DNA of 64,000 bases. It comes from Phyllobacteriaceae bacterium (GTDB lineage Bacteria; Pseudomonadota; Alphaproteobacteria; Rhizobiales; Rhizobiaceae). Shown here piece by piece: positions 1 to 7,236 of this stretch (within the stretch, counting starts at the first letter, position 1; each line of letters begins with the position of its first letter). The DNA lies in NCBI GenBank assembly GCA_002708825.1, contig PAPF01000013.1:301452-365451 (forward strand), in the 5' to 3' direction. The position numbers and the translations under genes were made by a program. A model generated the notes under the pieces. The model was not told the DNA's origin. It was given only the letters and a program-made list of their open reading frames with translations, and searched no databases.

Positions 1-278
1 CGGAGAAACAGAAGCGCGAGGGAAAGCGCCTGTGCATCGACATCATGAACGAGGTCAAGGAAATCGAGGGTGTGTCCGGGGTCCATGTCATGGCCTACCG
101 GCAGGAGGAATTCGTCGCCGAGATCGTGCATGAATCCGGCGTGCTGAAAGGCCGCAAGCCCTGGCAGCGCGAGAGCCGTCCCGACGATGCCGTCATCGCC
201 GAACGCCTCGAGGAAATCATGGCGCAGGAAGCCGAACGGCCCGCCGCCATCGTTGCCGACATTGTGGACAATAACTGA
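1..278 (+). CDS. Methylenetetrahydrofolate reductase-family protein (C-terminal fragment)
   Basis: Only the C-terminal 91 residues are present; the reading frame is open from base 3, so the gene begins outside the window. The visible part reads KREGKRLCIDIMNEVKEI and continues to GVHVMAYRQEEFVAEIV, which resembles the end of methylenetetrahydrofolate reductases found beside corrinoid methyltransferases. Such enzymes interconvert methylene- and methyl-tetrahydrofolate in the cytoplasm using a flavin. The next gene, 74 bases on, is a methyl-tetrahydrofolate:corrinoid methyltransferase, which fits a role in handling methyl groups from methylated amines or betaines. Family assignment is by recalled sequence likeness and neighbourhood; the catalytic half is not visible. 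Confidence 0.65.
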   Translation, partial: EKQKREGKRLCIDIMNEVKEIEGVSGVHVMAYRQEEFVAEIVHESGVLKGRKPWQRESRPDDAVIAERLEEIMAQEAERPAAIVADIVDNN

Positions 279-317
279 GAACGGCTCCGATCAGGGGCTT
301 GAAGCAAATGAGATAAC

Positions 318-339
318 GATATAAAGAAGTCTTTATATC
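318..339 (+). promoter_or_regulatory. Perfect palindrome, candidate ArsR/SAM-type regulator operator
   Basis: GATATAAAG-AAGT-CTTTATATC: two perfect 9-base arms around a 4-base centre, ending 13 bases before the start codon of the corrinoid methyltransferase gene and just ahead of its ribosome binding site. The AT-rich arms stand out in this high-GC DNA. From memory, ArsR-family regulators of methionine and S-adenosylmethionine genes in alphaproteobacteria use sites of the form ATAAAGANNTCTTTAT, which this matches. The identity of the binding protein is inference. A translational hairpin overlapping the leader is the alternative. Confidence 0.6.
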
Positions 340-352
340 AAAGGAGACAGGC

Positions 353-1309
353 ATGACCCGCACCATCGTGGCTTCCGCGACCCGAGAGGTCGTCATCGGC
401 TTCGACCAGCCGTTCTGCGTCATCGGCGAACGCATCAATCCGACCGGGCGCAAGAAACTGGCTGCCGAAATGGTGGAAGGCAATTTCGAGACGGTGAAGA
501 AGGACGCGCTCGAACAGGTCGCGGCCGGCGCAACGATGCTCGACGTCAATGCCGGCGTCACGGCGGTCGATCCCAACGCCACGGAGCCTGCCCTTCTCGT
601 GCAGACGCTTGAAATCGTGCAGGGCCTCGTCGATGTGCCCCTGTCGATCGATTCGTCGGTTTCCGCGGCCATCGAAGCAGCCTTGAAGGTGGCCAAGGGC
701 CGTCCCCTGGTCAATTCGGTGACCGGTGAGGAGGAGAAGCTGGAGGCCATCCTGCCCCTCTGCAAGAAATACGATGTTCCGGTGGTCGCCATCTCCAACG
801 ACGAAACCGGCATCTCGCAGGACCCGGACGTCCGCTTCGCCGTGGCGAAGAAAATCGTCGAGCGCGCCGCCGATTACGGCATTCCCGCCCATGACATTGT
901 CGTCGACCCCCTCGTCATGCCGATCGGCGCCATGGGCACCGCAGGCAAGCAGGTCTTCGCCCTGCTGCGCCGCCTGCGTGACGAACTGAAGGTCAACACC
1001 ACCTGCGGCCTGTCGAATATCTCCTTCGGCCTGCCGCACCGCCACGGCATCAATGCCGGCTTCATTCCCATGGTCATCGGCGCCGGCATGACGTCGGCCA
1101 TCATGAACCCGTGCCGCCCGCAGGAAATGGAAATGGTCCGCGCGGCCAACGTGCTCAATGGCACAGATCCCGACTGCATGAACTGGATCCGCACCTACAA
1201 GGACTACAAGCCCCATGCCGGCGGTGCACCTTCGCCGGCACCCGCCGCCCCTGCCGCTGCCGCCGGGGGCCGCCGTGGCGGCCGCGCGGCACGCCGCGCC
1301 CAGGCCTGA
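353..1309 (+). CDS. Methyltetrahydrofolate:corrinoid/cobalamin methyltransferase (pterin-binding)
   Basis: A 318-residue cytoplasmic protein of the dihydropteroate-synthase-like pterin-binding fold. The start is well supported by AAAGGAGACAGGC before the ATG. The N-terminal VIGERINPTGRKKL (residues about 25-38) is the classic motif of methyl-H4folate:corrinoid methyltransferases (MtrH/AcsE/MetH pterin domain), and MLDVNAG (about 63-69) and LSIDSS (about 99-104) follow in the expected order. It should move a methyl group between a methyl-corrinoid protein and tetrahydrofolate. The last 30 residues are a Pro/Ala linker followed by an Arg/Gly-rich tail (GGRRGGRAARR) outside the catalytic barrel. 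It lies between a folate reductase and a corrinoid-activating ASKHA protein, so all three likely act in one demethylation pathway. The methyl donor enzyme is not in the window. Confidence 0.88.
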   Translation: MTRTIVASATREVVIGFDQPFCVIGERINPTGRKKLAAEMVEGNFETVKKDALEQVAAGATMLDVNAGVTAVDPNATEPALLVQTLEIVQGLVDVPLSIDSSVSAAIEAALKVAKGRPLVNSVTGEEEKLEAILPLCKKYDVPVVAISNDETGISQDPDVRFAVAKKIVERAADYGIPAHDIVVDPLVMPIGAMGTAGKQVFALLRRLRDELKVNTTCGLSNISFGLPHRHGINAGFIPMVIGAGMTSAIMNPCRPQEMEMVRAANVLNGTDPDCMNWIRTYKDYKPHAGGAPSPAPAAPAAAAGGRRGGRAARRAQA

Positions 1310-1317
1310 GCGCAAGC

Positions 1318-3348
1318 GTGAGCGAGCACCTCGTCCTCTTCATGCCTTCGGGCAAGCGCGGGCGCTTTGCCAGGGGCACGCCGGTGCTCGACGCCGCGCG
1401 CGAGCTTGGTGTCTACGTGGAGAGCGTGTGCGGCGGCCGCGGTATCTGCGGCCGTTGCCAGGTGGAGGTGCAGACCGGACGCTTCGCCAAGCACGGCATC
1501 ACGTCCGAAGCGGCCAACATTTCCGGCTGGTCGGCAAAGGAAGCGCGCTACGTGGAGAAGCGCGGCGCGCTGGCCGAGGGCCGCCGCCTTTCCTGTTCTG
1601 CCCTGATCGAGGGCGACCTCGTCATCGATGTCCCGCAGGACTCGGTCGTCAACGCGCAGGTCGTGCGCAAGAAGGCCACCGACAAGGTCATCGAACGCAA
1701 CCCGGCGATAGGCCTGTGCTATGTCGAGGTGGAAGAGCCGGACATGCACAAGCCGCTCGGCGACCTCGACCGGCTGAAGGCCGCGCTGGCCCGTGACTGG
1801 GGCTACGAAAACCTGGCGGTCGACTTCCGCCTCGTGCCCCGGGTCCAGTCGATCCTCCGGCAAGGGAAATGGGGCGTCACGGCCGCGATCCACCGCGATG
1901 GCGAGACCGACCGGCCCACCATCATCGCGCTGTGGCCGGGCCTGAAGAACGAGGCCTGGGGCATCGCCTGCGACATCGGCTCCACGACAATTGCGATGCA
2001 CCTGGTCTCGCTCCTGTCGGGACGCATCGCGGCCTCGTCAGGCACTTCCAATCCGCAGATCCGCTTCGGCGAGGACCTGATGAGCCGCGTCTCCTACGTC
2101 ATGATGAACCCGGAAGGCCGGGAAGCCATGACGCTGGCTGTCCGCGAGGCCATCAACGGGCTTGTCGGCAAGGTGTGCGAGGAAGCCGGCGCCGACCGCA
2201 CCGACATCCTCGACAGCGTTTTCGTCGGCAATCCGGTGATGCACCACCTGTTCCTCGGCATCGACCCGACCGAGCTTGGCGGCGCACCCTTCGCGCTTGC
2301 CGCCTCCGGCGCCCTGTCGCTGTCTGCCGCCGAAATCGGCATCAACGTCAATCCGGGCGCCCGCACCTATGTCCTGCCATGCATCGCCGGACATGTCGGC
2401 GCCGACGCCGCCGCCGCGACGCTTTCGGAAGGCCCTCACCGTCAGGATCGGGAGATGCTGCTGGTCGATGTGGGCACCAATGCCGAGATCGTGCTCGGCA
2501 ATGCCCGCCACACCGTCGCCTGTTCCTCGCCGACAGGCCCCGCCTTCGAGGGCGCGGAAATCTCCGGTGGCCAGCGCGCCGCGCCCGGAGCGATCGAGCG
2601 TGTGCGCATCGATGCGCAGACGCTGGAGCCGCGCTACCGGGTCATCGGTTCCGAGCTCTGGTCCGACGAGGACGGCTTTGCAGCATCCCTGAACGGGACG
2701 GGCGTCACCGGCATTTGCGGCTCCGGCATCATCGAGGTCATCGCCGAAATGTTCCTGGCCGGCGTCATCTCCGAAGATGGCGTTGTCGATGGCGCCCTGG
2801 CGGAGCGTTCGCCACGCATCGTCGAACAGGGCCGCACCTTCGCCTATGTCCTGCAGGAGGCCAATCCGCGCATCGTCGTCACCCAGAATGATGTGCGCGC
2901 CATCCAGCTTGCCAAGGCCGCGCTTTATGCCGGCATTCGCCTGCTGATGCAGAAAAAGGGTATCGGCAAGGTCGATGCCATCCGCTTTGCCGGCGCGTTC
3001 GGATCCTATATCGATCCGAAATACGCCATGGTGCTGGGCCTCATTCCCGATTGCGATCTCGACGAGGTCAGGGCCGTGGGCAACGCGGCAGGGGACGGCG
3101 CATTGATGGCGCTTCTCAACCGGGACCATCGCCGCGAGATCGAGAGTGCCGTCGCGCGCATCGAGAAGATCGAGACGGCACTGGAGCCCGATTTCCAGCA
3201 GCTTTTCGTCAATGCCATGGCCCTTCCCAACAAGGTCGACGCTTTCCCCTGCCTCGCTCAGGTGGTGCAGCTTCCCGAGCGGAAGCTTCTGGCTGATGCT
3301 GGCGAGGCCGGTGGCGGGCGCCGTCGCGGCGGCCGCCGCCAGCGCTGA
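1318..3348 (+). CDS. ASKHA-domain 2Fe-2S protein, reductive activator of corrinoid proteins (RACo/DUF4445 type)
   Basis: A 676-residue protein if it starts at GTG 1318, eight bases after the previous stop. The reading frame runs further upstream, but that part lies inside the previous gene. The N-terminus holds a plant-type ferredoxin domain with VCGGRGICGRCQ around residues 35-46 and LSCSALIEGD around 93-102, supplying the cysteines for a [2Fe-2S] cluster. From about residue 215 the ASKHA ATPase-like part starts with ACDIGSTTIAMHL and continues with FVGNPVMHHL and LVDVGTNAEIVLG. The family uses ATP to reduce inactive Co(II) corrinoid back to Co(I). Neighbouring corrinoid methyltransferase genes support this. 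The C-terminus ends in GGGRRRGGRRQR, an Arg/Gly tail like that of the preceding protein. Confidence 0.85.
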   Translation: MSEHLVLFMPSGKRGRFARGTPVLDAARELGVYVESVCGGRGICGRCQVEVQTGRFAKHGITSEAANISGWSAKEARYVEKRGALAEGRRLSCSALIEGDLVIDVPQDSVVNAQVVRKKATDKVIERNPAIGLCYVEVEEPDMHKPLGDLDRLKAALARDWGYENLAVDFRLVPRVQSILRQGKWGVTAAIHRDGETDRPTIIALWPGLKNEAWGIACDIGSTTIAMHLVSLLSGRIAASSGTSNPQIRFGEDLMSRVSYVMMNPEGREAMTLAVREAINGLVGKVCEEAGADRTDILDSVFVGNPVMHHLFLGIDPTELGGAPFALAASGALSLSAAEIGINVNPGARTYVLPCIAGHVGADAAAATLSEGPHRQDREMLLVDVGTNAEIVLGNARHTVACSSPTGPAFEGAEISGGQRAAPGAIERVRIDAQTLEPRYRVIGSELWSDEDGFAASLNGTGVTGICGSGIIEVIAEMFLAGVISEDGVVDGALAERSPRIVEQGRTFAYVLQEANPRIVVTQNDVRAIQLAKAALYAGIRLLMQKKGIGKVDAIRFAGAFGSYIDPKYAMVLGLIPDCDLDEVRAVGNAAGDGALMALLNRDHRREIESAVARIEKIETALEPDFQQLFVNAMALPNKVDAFPCLAQVVQLPERKLLADAGEAGGGRRRGGRRQR

Positions 3349-3367
3349 GCGCGCCAACCTTCCGGGA

Positions 3368-4276
3368 TCAGGCCGCAGCCTTCAGCGCGAAGCAGGCGCG
3401 CAGGTGGTCGGCTGCCGCGGCCACCGCGGAATTCGGATTGTCGCGCACGAGCAGTCCAAGCTGATAGGTGCCAAGCGGCGGCAGGTTGTCACCTGCACGC
3501 GCCGGAACGATCGGGTCCGAAATCGAAGATGCAGGCATCGGCGCAACCGCGAGGTCAGCAAGGATCGCGGCCCGTTGGCCCGAGATATAGGCCGTCTGGA
3601 ACGCGATCCTGTAGTCCCGGCCTGCCTTCTCCAGCCCTCCCAGCGCCGCGCCGCGCCATGAACAGCCGTCTTCCCAGACCGACACCGGCAAGGGATCACG
3701 CGTCGCCGCGCAGCCGCCCTTGAGGCACGCCCAGACGAGCGGTTCCTCCATCAGCACCTCCACCGGCTTGTCGGCGGTATGGACGCCGCACGTCACCATG
3801 GCGAGATCGAGATCCCCCTTGCCAAGCCGCTCGATCAGGTGGTTGGTGTTCTCGACCACCACATTGACCGTCACGCCCGGATGGCTTTGCGAGAACCGCC
3901 GCAGCATGTCCGGGAGAAAGCGTTCCGATACGTCGTCAGGCGCCCCGAGCCGCACTTCCCCTGCGACATCCGGCGCGATGAACTTCGACACGGCCTCGGA
4001 ATTCAGCGCCAGGATTCGCCGCGCATAGGCCAGCAGCATTTCGCCATCAGCCGTCACATGCACCGACCGGCTGTCGCGCACGAAGAGAGGCTTGCCGAGC
4101 AGGTCCTCCAGCTTGCGTATCTGCATGGAAACCGCCGACGGTGTGCGCAGAACCTGTTCGGCCGCCTGCGTGAAGCTTCCGGTCTCCGAAATCGCAACGA
4201 AGGTGCGCAGCAGATCGGTGTCGATGAGAGGTGCGTGAGCCATGATTGCATGATTCATTATTTCTGAAAGAACCAT
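3368..4276 (-). CDS. LysR-family transcriptional regulator
   Basis: A 302-residue LysR-type regulator (a start at residue 7 or 12 is possible; the family core begins at LIDTDLLRTFVAISETGS). The winged helix-turn-helix lies at about residues 17-75 with SFTQAAEQVLRTPSAVSMQI as the recognition region, followed by the periplasmic-binding-protein-like effector domain to the end. The effector is unknown. It is divergent from two DUF1127 micro-protein genes, and the 75-base gap carries an inverted repeat suitable for a LysR site. It converges with the corrinoid activator gene, 19 bases away. LysR genes facing DUF1127 genes recur in rhizobia, so control of those small genes, or autoregulation, is the simplest inference. 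Confidence 0.9.
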   Translation of the reverse strand: MVLSEIMNHAIMAHAPLIDTDLLRTFVAISETGSFTQAAEQVLRTPSAVSMQIRKLEDLLGKPLFVRDSRSVHVTADGEMLLAYARRILALNSEAVSKFIAPDVAGEVRLGAPDDVSERFLPDMLRRFSQSHPGVTVNVVVENTNHLIERLGKGDLDLAMVTCGVHTADKPVEVLMEEPLVWACLKGGCAATRDPLPVSVWEDGCSWRGAALGGLEKAGRDYRIAFQTAYISGQRAAILADLAVAPMPASSISDPIVPARAGDNLPPLGTYQLGLLVRDNPNSAVAAAADHLRACFALKAAA

Positions 4277-4292
4277 TCATATCTTTTCGTTT

Positions 4293-4311
4293 GATTGAAT
4301 CGATGTCAATC
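4293..4311. promoter_or_regulatory. Candidate LysR-type binding site
   Basis: GATTGA-N7-TCAATC: perfect 6-base arms in the gap between the divergent LysR gene and the first DUF1127 gene. The inner ATTGA/TCAAT halves fit the loose T-N11-A rule for LysR sites. Position and symmetry are seen; the binding is inferred. Confidence 0.4.
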
Positions 4312-4351
4312 CCCATTCTTTCCCTGTCAGCACGGGAAAAGGAGACATCCG

Positions 4352-4495
4352 ATGACGATCCGCAACACTTTCGCCAGGACGGTATCGAATATCGCAAGGC
4401 AATACCGCCGCCAACGCACGCACCGCATCCTGGAATCTCTGCCTGCCGAAATTCGCAAGGACATAGGTTACGTGGACGGCCCGCGGGGCCGCTGA
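4352..4495 (+). CDS. DUF1127 small Arg-rich protein
   Basis: A 47-residue protein; the start is set by AAAAGGAGACATCCG in front of ATG 4352. The reading frame extends upstream to 4295, but that part lacks a binding site and family likeness. The sequence MTIRNTFARTVSNIARQYRR then ILESLPAEIRKDIGY is the DUF1127 pattern: a basic amphipathic helix followed by a conserved L-P..L..DIG motif. Members in alphaproteobacteria act in phosphate, carbon or RNA homeostasis, and the Arg-rich helix is proposed to contact RNA. It faces the LysR gene and precedes a second DUF1127 gene with the same GGAGACAT leader. Confidence 0.85.
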   Translation: MTIRNTFARTVSNIARQYRRQRTHRILESLPAEIRKDIGYVDGPRGR

Positions 4496-4680
4496 GCCGG
4501 CACCCGGCCGGCAGGACGTTTCACCCCGCGTCGCATCGCGGCTACGGCGCGTCGCCGTCCAGCCATCGCAACGGTTCGTCCAGGCGTATCAGCACGCAGA
4601 ACAAGCGGCGATGCGGCCGGACCGCAAGCCCCTCCCTGATGAACGCCCCGCGTTACAGGGTCCGACATTGGAGACATGAG

Positions 4681-4821
4681 ATGATCAGCCTTCGCGCCTA
4701 TATGCAGCGGATTGAAGCCCACCGCGCCCGCCAGCGCACCCGGCAGTTGATCGAACGGCTGCCCGAGCATCTGCGCAACGATATCGGCAACCCGCATCTG
4801 GACCAGGTTGGCAGGCGCTGA
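4681..4821 (+). CDS. DUF1127 small Arg-rich protein (second copy)
   Basis: A 46-residue protein starting MISLRAYMQRIEAHRARQRT and ending with LIERLPEHLRNDIGNPHLDQ, so the basic helix and the L-P..L.NDIG motif match DUF1127. The start follows TTGGAGACATGAG. It lies 185 bases after the first DUF1127 gene, on the same strand and with a nearly identical ribosome binding site (GGAGACAT), which suggests a duplicated pair or shared control. A rho-independent-like hairpin follows 22 bases after the stop. Function beyond the family is unknown. Confidence 0.8.
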   Translation: MISLRAYMQRIEAHRARQRTRQLIERLPEHLRNDIGNPHLDQVGRR

Positions 4822-4843
4822 CGGCAAGCCGGTTCGCATGCTG

Positions 4844-4873
4844 AAACGCCGCTCCATCCGGGGCGGCGTTTTC
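4844..4873 (+). terminator. Rho-independent terminator after the DUF1127 pair
   Basis: AAACGCCGC pairs with GCGGCGTTT across a 10-base loop, and the right arm runs into TTTTCGTTT. It sits 22 bases after the second DUF1127 stop. The A-tract on the left also lets it serve the convergent - strand ligase gene, which ends at 4895. Confidence 0.75.
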
Positions 4874-4894
4874 GTTTCACGACCGGCCGCGCCA

Positions 4895-6022
4895 TTACAG
4901 ACCCTGGCCGAACTCCTCCGCAAGGGCGTTGACGACCGCGCACAGGGCTTCCTGACGATCGGCGCCCTGCTCCAGGGCAGAATTGAAAACGGCGCGCTGG
5001 CGCTCCGCGGAAGTCCCGCTTTCCAGCATGGTGCGCAGGTGGCCGATTTCCGTCTCACAGCCGAAATGCGCCGCGTCTTCCGCCGTCAGTTCGATCATTT
5101 CCTCCAGAAGGTCGGAAAACGGCACCACGGCGCGGCGGCCGAAATCGATGAGGCCTCCCGATGTTCCGTAGCGCTGGCCGCGCCAGCGGTTCTCGCCCAG
5201 CAGGAACCGGTCATAGATGCGCCAGCGCTGGTTCTGCTTCCTCAGCCGCGTGAGCCTGGAGAGCAGGCAGCGCGTCATGGCGGCGATGGCGATGGCATCG
5301 TCAAGGCGCGGACTGACATCGCATATCCGTGTTTCCAGCGTGGGAAACCGCGATGACGGCCTGACATCCCACCAGATCTTCGTTGCATCCTCGATCAGCC
5401 CGCACCCGGTCAGGATGCCGACAGACCGCTGGTATTCCGGGAAGGAGGCGAAATCGGGAGGCAAACCGGTTCTCGGCAGGTTGTCGAACACCGTCAGCCG
5501 GTAGGATGACAGGCCCGTGTCATCGCCCTTCCAGAAAGGCGAGGAGCAGGACAGGGCCAGCAGATGCGGCAGGAAATAGCTGAACTGCCCCATCAGGTCG
5601 ATGCGGGCCTCGTCATCGGGAATGCCGACATGCACGTGCATCCCGCAAATGAGCATCCGCCGCACGACGCCGGCCAGGTCGCGCTCAAGCCCGCGATAAC
5701 GCTCCTTGTCGGTGAAATGCTGCTTGTGCCAGTCGGCGAAGGGATGGCACGAAACGGCCAGCGGCCTGAGACCATAGCGGCCGGCGACCTCCATGATCGT
5801 TCGCCGCAGATGCGCCAGGTCGGCGCGCGCTTCGGCGGTGCTGCGGCAAACCCGCGTGCCGACCTCGATCTGGCACTGGAGGAACTCCGGCGATACCTGG
5901 CTCTCAAGTTCCTTCATGCAATCGTTCATGAGAGCATCGGGCGCCGCGGCCAGGTCCAGTGTCGCTGCATCGACGAGCAGGTATTCCTCCTCGATCCCGA
6001 TCGTGAATTCTTCGCTTGCCAC
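4895..6022 (-). CDS. Carboxylate-amine ligase, YbdK/GCS2 glutamate-cysteine ligase family
   Basis: A 375-residue cytoplasmic ATP-grasp-like ligase. It starts [19 protein letters not shown], where GIEEEY is the hallmark of the GCS2/YbdK group. Further family motifs are [17 protein letters not shown] (about 125-141), [14 protein letters not shown] (about 161-174) and [15 protein letters not shown] (about 226-240). The length matches the family. YbdK has weak glutamate-cysteine ligase activity in vitro and its real substrate is uncertain, so glutathione synthesis should not be assumed. It is divergent from the GbdR-like regulator over about 200 bases and converges on the DUF1127 pair through the shared terminator. 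No operon partner. Confidence 0.88.
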   Translation of the reverse strand: MASEEFTIGIEEEYLLVDAATLDLAAAPDALMNDCMKELESQVSPEFLQCQIEVGTRVCRSTAEARADLAHLRRTIMEVAGRYGLRPLAVSCHPFADWHKQHFTDKERYRGLERDLAGVVRRMLICGMHVHVGIPDDEARIDLMGQFSYFLPHLLALSCSSPFWKGDDTGLSSYRLTVFDNLPRTGLPPDFASFPEYQRSVGILTGCGLIEDATKIWWDVRPSSRFPTLETRICDVSPRLDDAIAIAAMTRCLLSRLTRLRKQNQRWRIYDRFLLGENRWRGQRYGTSGGLIDFGRRAVVPFSDLLEEMIELTAEDAAHFGCETEIGHLRTMLESGTSAERQRAVFNSALEQGADRQEALCAVVNALAEEFGQGL

Positions 6023-6077
6023 GCCCGTTCCCCTCCCTCAGCGTTTCGGCCGCCACGGCCATTTCCACAGTTTGCCA

Positions 6078-6120
6078 GAAACGCTGGATTGCCCGCTTGA
6101 CACAGGACAACAAGCGTTTC
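6078..6120. repeat. Inverted repeat in the ligase/regulator divergent gap
   Basis: GAAACGCT (6078-6085) and AGCGTTTC (6113-6120) are perfect 8-base inverted copies 27 bases apart, between the divergent ligase and AraC-type genes. A TTGACA lies between them at 6097-6102 without a good -10 at the right distance. It could be an operator pair for autoregulation; there is no direct evidence. Confidence 0.3.
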
Positions 6121-6228
6121 AAAGCGCCACTTGACCCGGATGCCGGGATCGGTTGGACTCGTCCATTCTGCCTGGATCGCCAGGTTCCGGAAGAAGAACA
6201 AGACTGAAAAGTGCGGGAGTGGGACCGG

Positions 6229-7227
6229 ATGGGCATGAAGTCAGGACGGACGATCGTTTTCTTTCTCGTTCCGGAATTCTCCATGATCGCCTTCACGACA
6301 GCGGTAGAACCCTTGCGGCTGGCCAACAGGATCCTGGGCGAGCAGGCCTATTCCTGGCGTCTGGCATCCCTCGACGGCAATCCGGTCACGGCTTCCAACG
6401 GCGTGGAATGCGCTGTTGCGACGAGCCTCGAGCAGGAACGGCGCCTGATGACGGGGGAAGGACGCCCGTCGATGATCTTCGTTTGCTCCGGCATCAATGT
6501 CGAAAGCCATGTTTCGAAGGCTGCGAATGCCTGGCTGCGCGAGGAGTTCAACCGCGGCGTCATGGTGGGCGGCCTTTGCACGGGTGCCCACATTCTCGCC
6601 TCCGCCGGCCTCCTGTCCGGCAAGCGCGCCGCGATCCACTGGGAGAACCTGCCAGGCTTTGCCGAGGCCTTCCCCAAGGTTGACGTGCATGCCGACCTCT
6701 TCGAGATCGACGGAAACATCTGCACCTGTGCCGGAGGAACCGCCGCGCTGGACATGATGCTCGAGCGCATCCGCGAGGATTTCTCCGAAGGGCTGGTGAA
6801 TGCCGTGTGTGAGCAATTGCTGACCGACCGGGTCCGCTCCTCGACAGACCGCCAGCGCCTGCCCCTGCGCGCCCGCCTCGGCGTGCAGAACGCCAAGGTG
6901 CTGTCGATCATCGAACTGATGGAAGCCAACCTCTCCGAACCGCTGTCGCTCATCGAGATCGCGGAACATGCCGACCTGTCCCGGCGCCAGATCGAGCGAC
7001 TCTTCAGGCTGGAAATGGGCCGTTCGCCGGCCCGCTACTACCTGGAAATCCGTCTCGACAGGGCCCGCCATCTGCTTTTGCAGTCGAACATGCCCGTGGT
7101 GGAGGTCGCCGTGGCCTGCGGCTTCGTGTCGGCCTCCCACTTTTCCAAATGCTACCGCGAGGTGCACGGCCGGTCTCCGCAGCAGGAACGCGCCGAGAGG
7201 AAACACCGCCAGACCGCCGGCACCTGA
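6229..7227 (+). CDS. GlxA-family AraC-type regulator, GbdR-like
   Basis: A 332-residue regulator with an N-terminal DJ-1/PfpI-like domain (about 10-190) and a C-terminal AraC double helix-turn-helix (about 235-325). The chosen ATG follows GGGAG; a GTG at 6211 is in frame. The opening TIVFFLVPEFSMIAFTTAVE and EPLRLANRI resemble GbdR and ArgR/CdhR-type regulators that sense betaine-related amines. In the DJ-1 part the nucleophile-elbow region is GGLCTGAHILASAGLL. The AraC part contains IEIAEHADLSRRQIERLF and VAVACGFVSASHFSKCYRE. Its likely regulon is glycine betaine/dimethylglycine breakdown, supported by the dimethylglycine-dehydrogenase-like gene 5 kb away and the corrinoid methyl genes upstream. 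The effector is inferred. Confidence 0.85.
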   Translation: MGMKSGRTIVFFLVPEFSMIAFTTAVEPLRLANRILGEQAYSWRLASLDGNPVTASNGVECAVATSLEQERRLMTGEGRPSMIFVCSGINVESHVSKAANAWLREEFNRGVMVGGLCTGAHILASAGLLSGKRAAIHWENLPGFAEAFPKVDVHADLFEIDGNICTCAGGTAALDMMLERIREDFSEGLVNAVCEQLLTDRVRSSTDRQRLPLRARLGVQNAKVLSIIELMEANLSEPLSLIEIAEHADLSRRQIERLFRLEMGRSPARYYLEIRLDRARHLLLQSNMPVVEVAVACGFVSASHFSKCYREVHGRSPQQERAERKHRQTAGT

Positions 7228-7236
7228 CCTGCCCCG

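Noticed and set aside
4246..4821. 191-codon frame joining the LysR/DUF1127 gap to the second DUF1127 gene
   Set aside because: Only the last 46 residues match a family and they have their own ribosome site; the rest passes through the first DUF1127 gene in a different frame.
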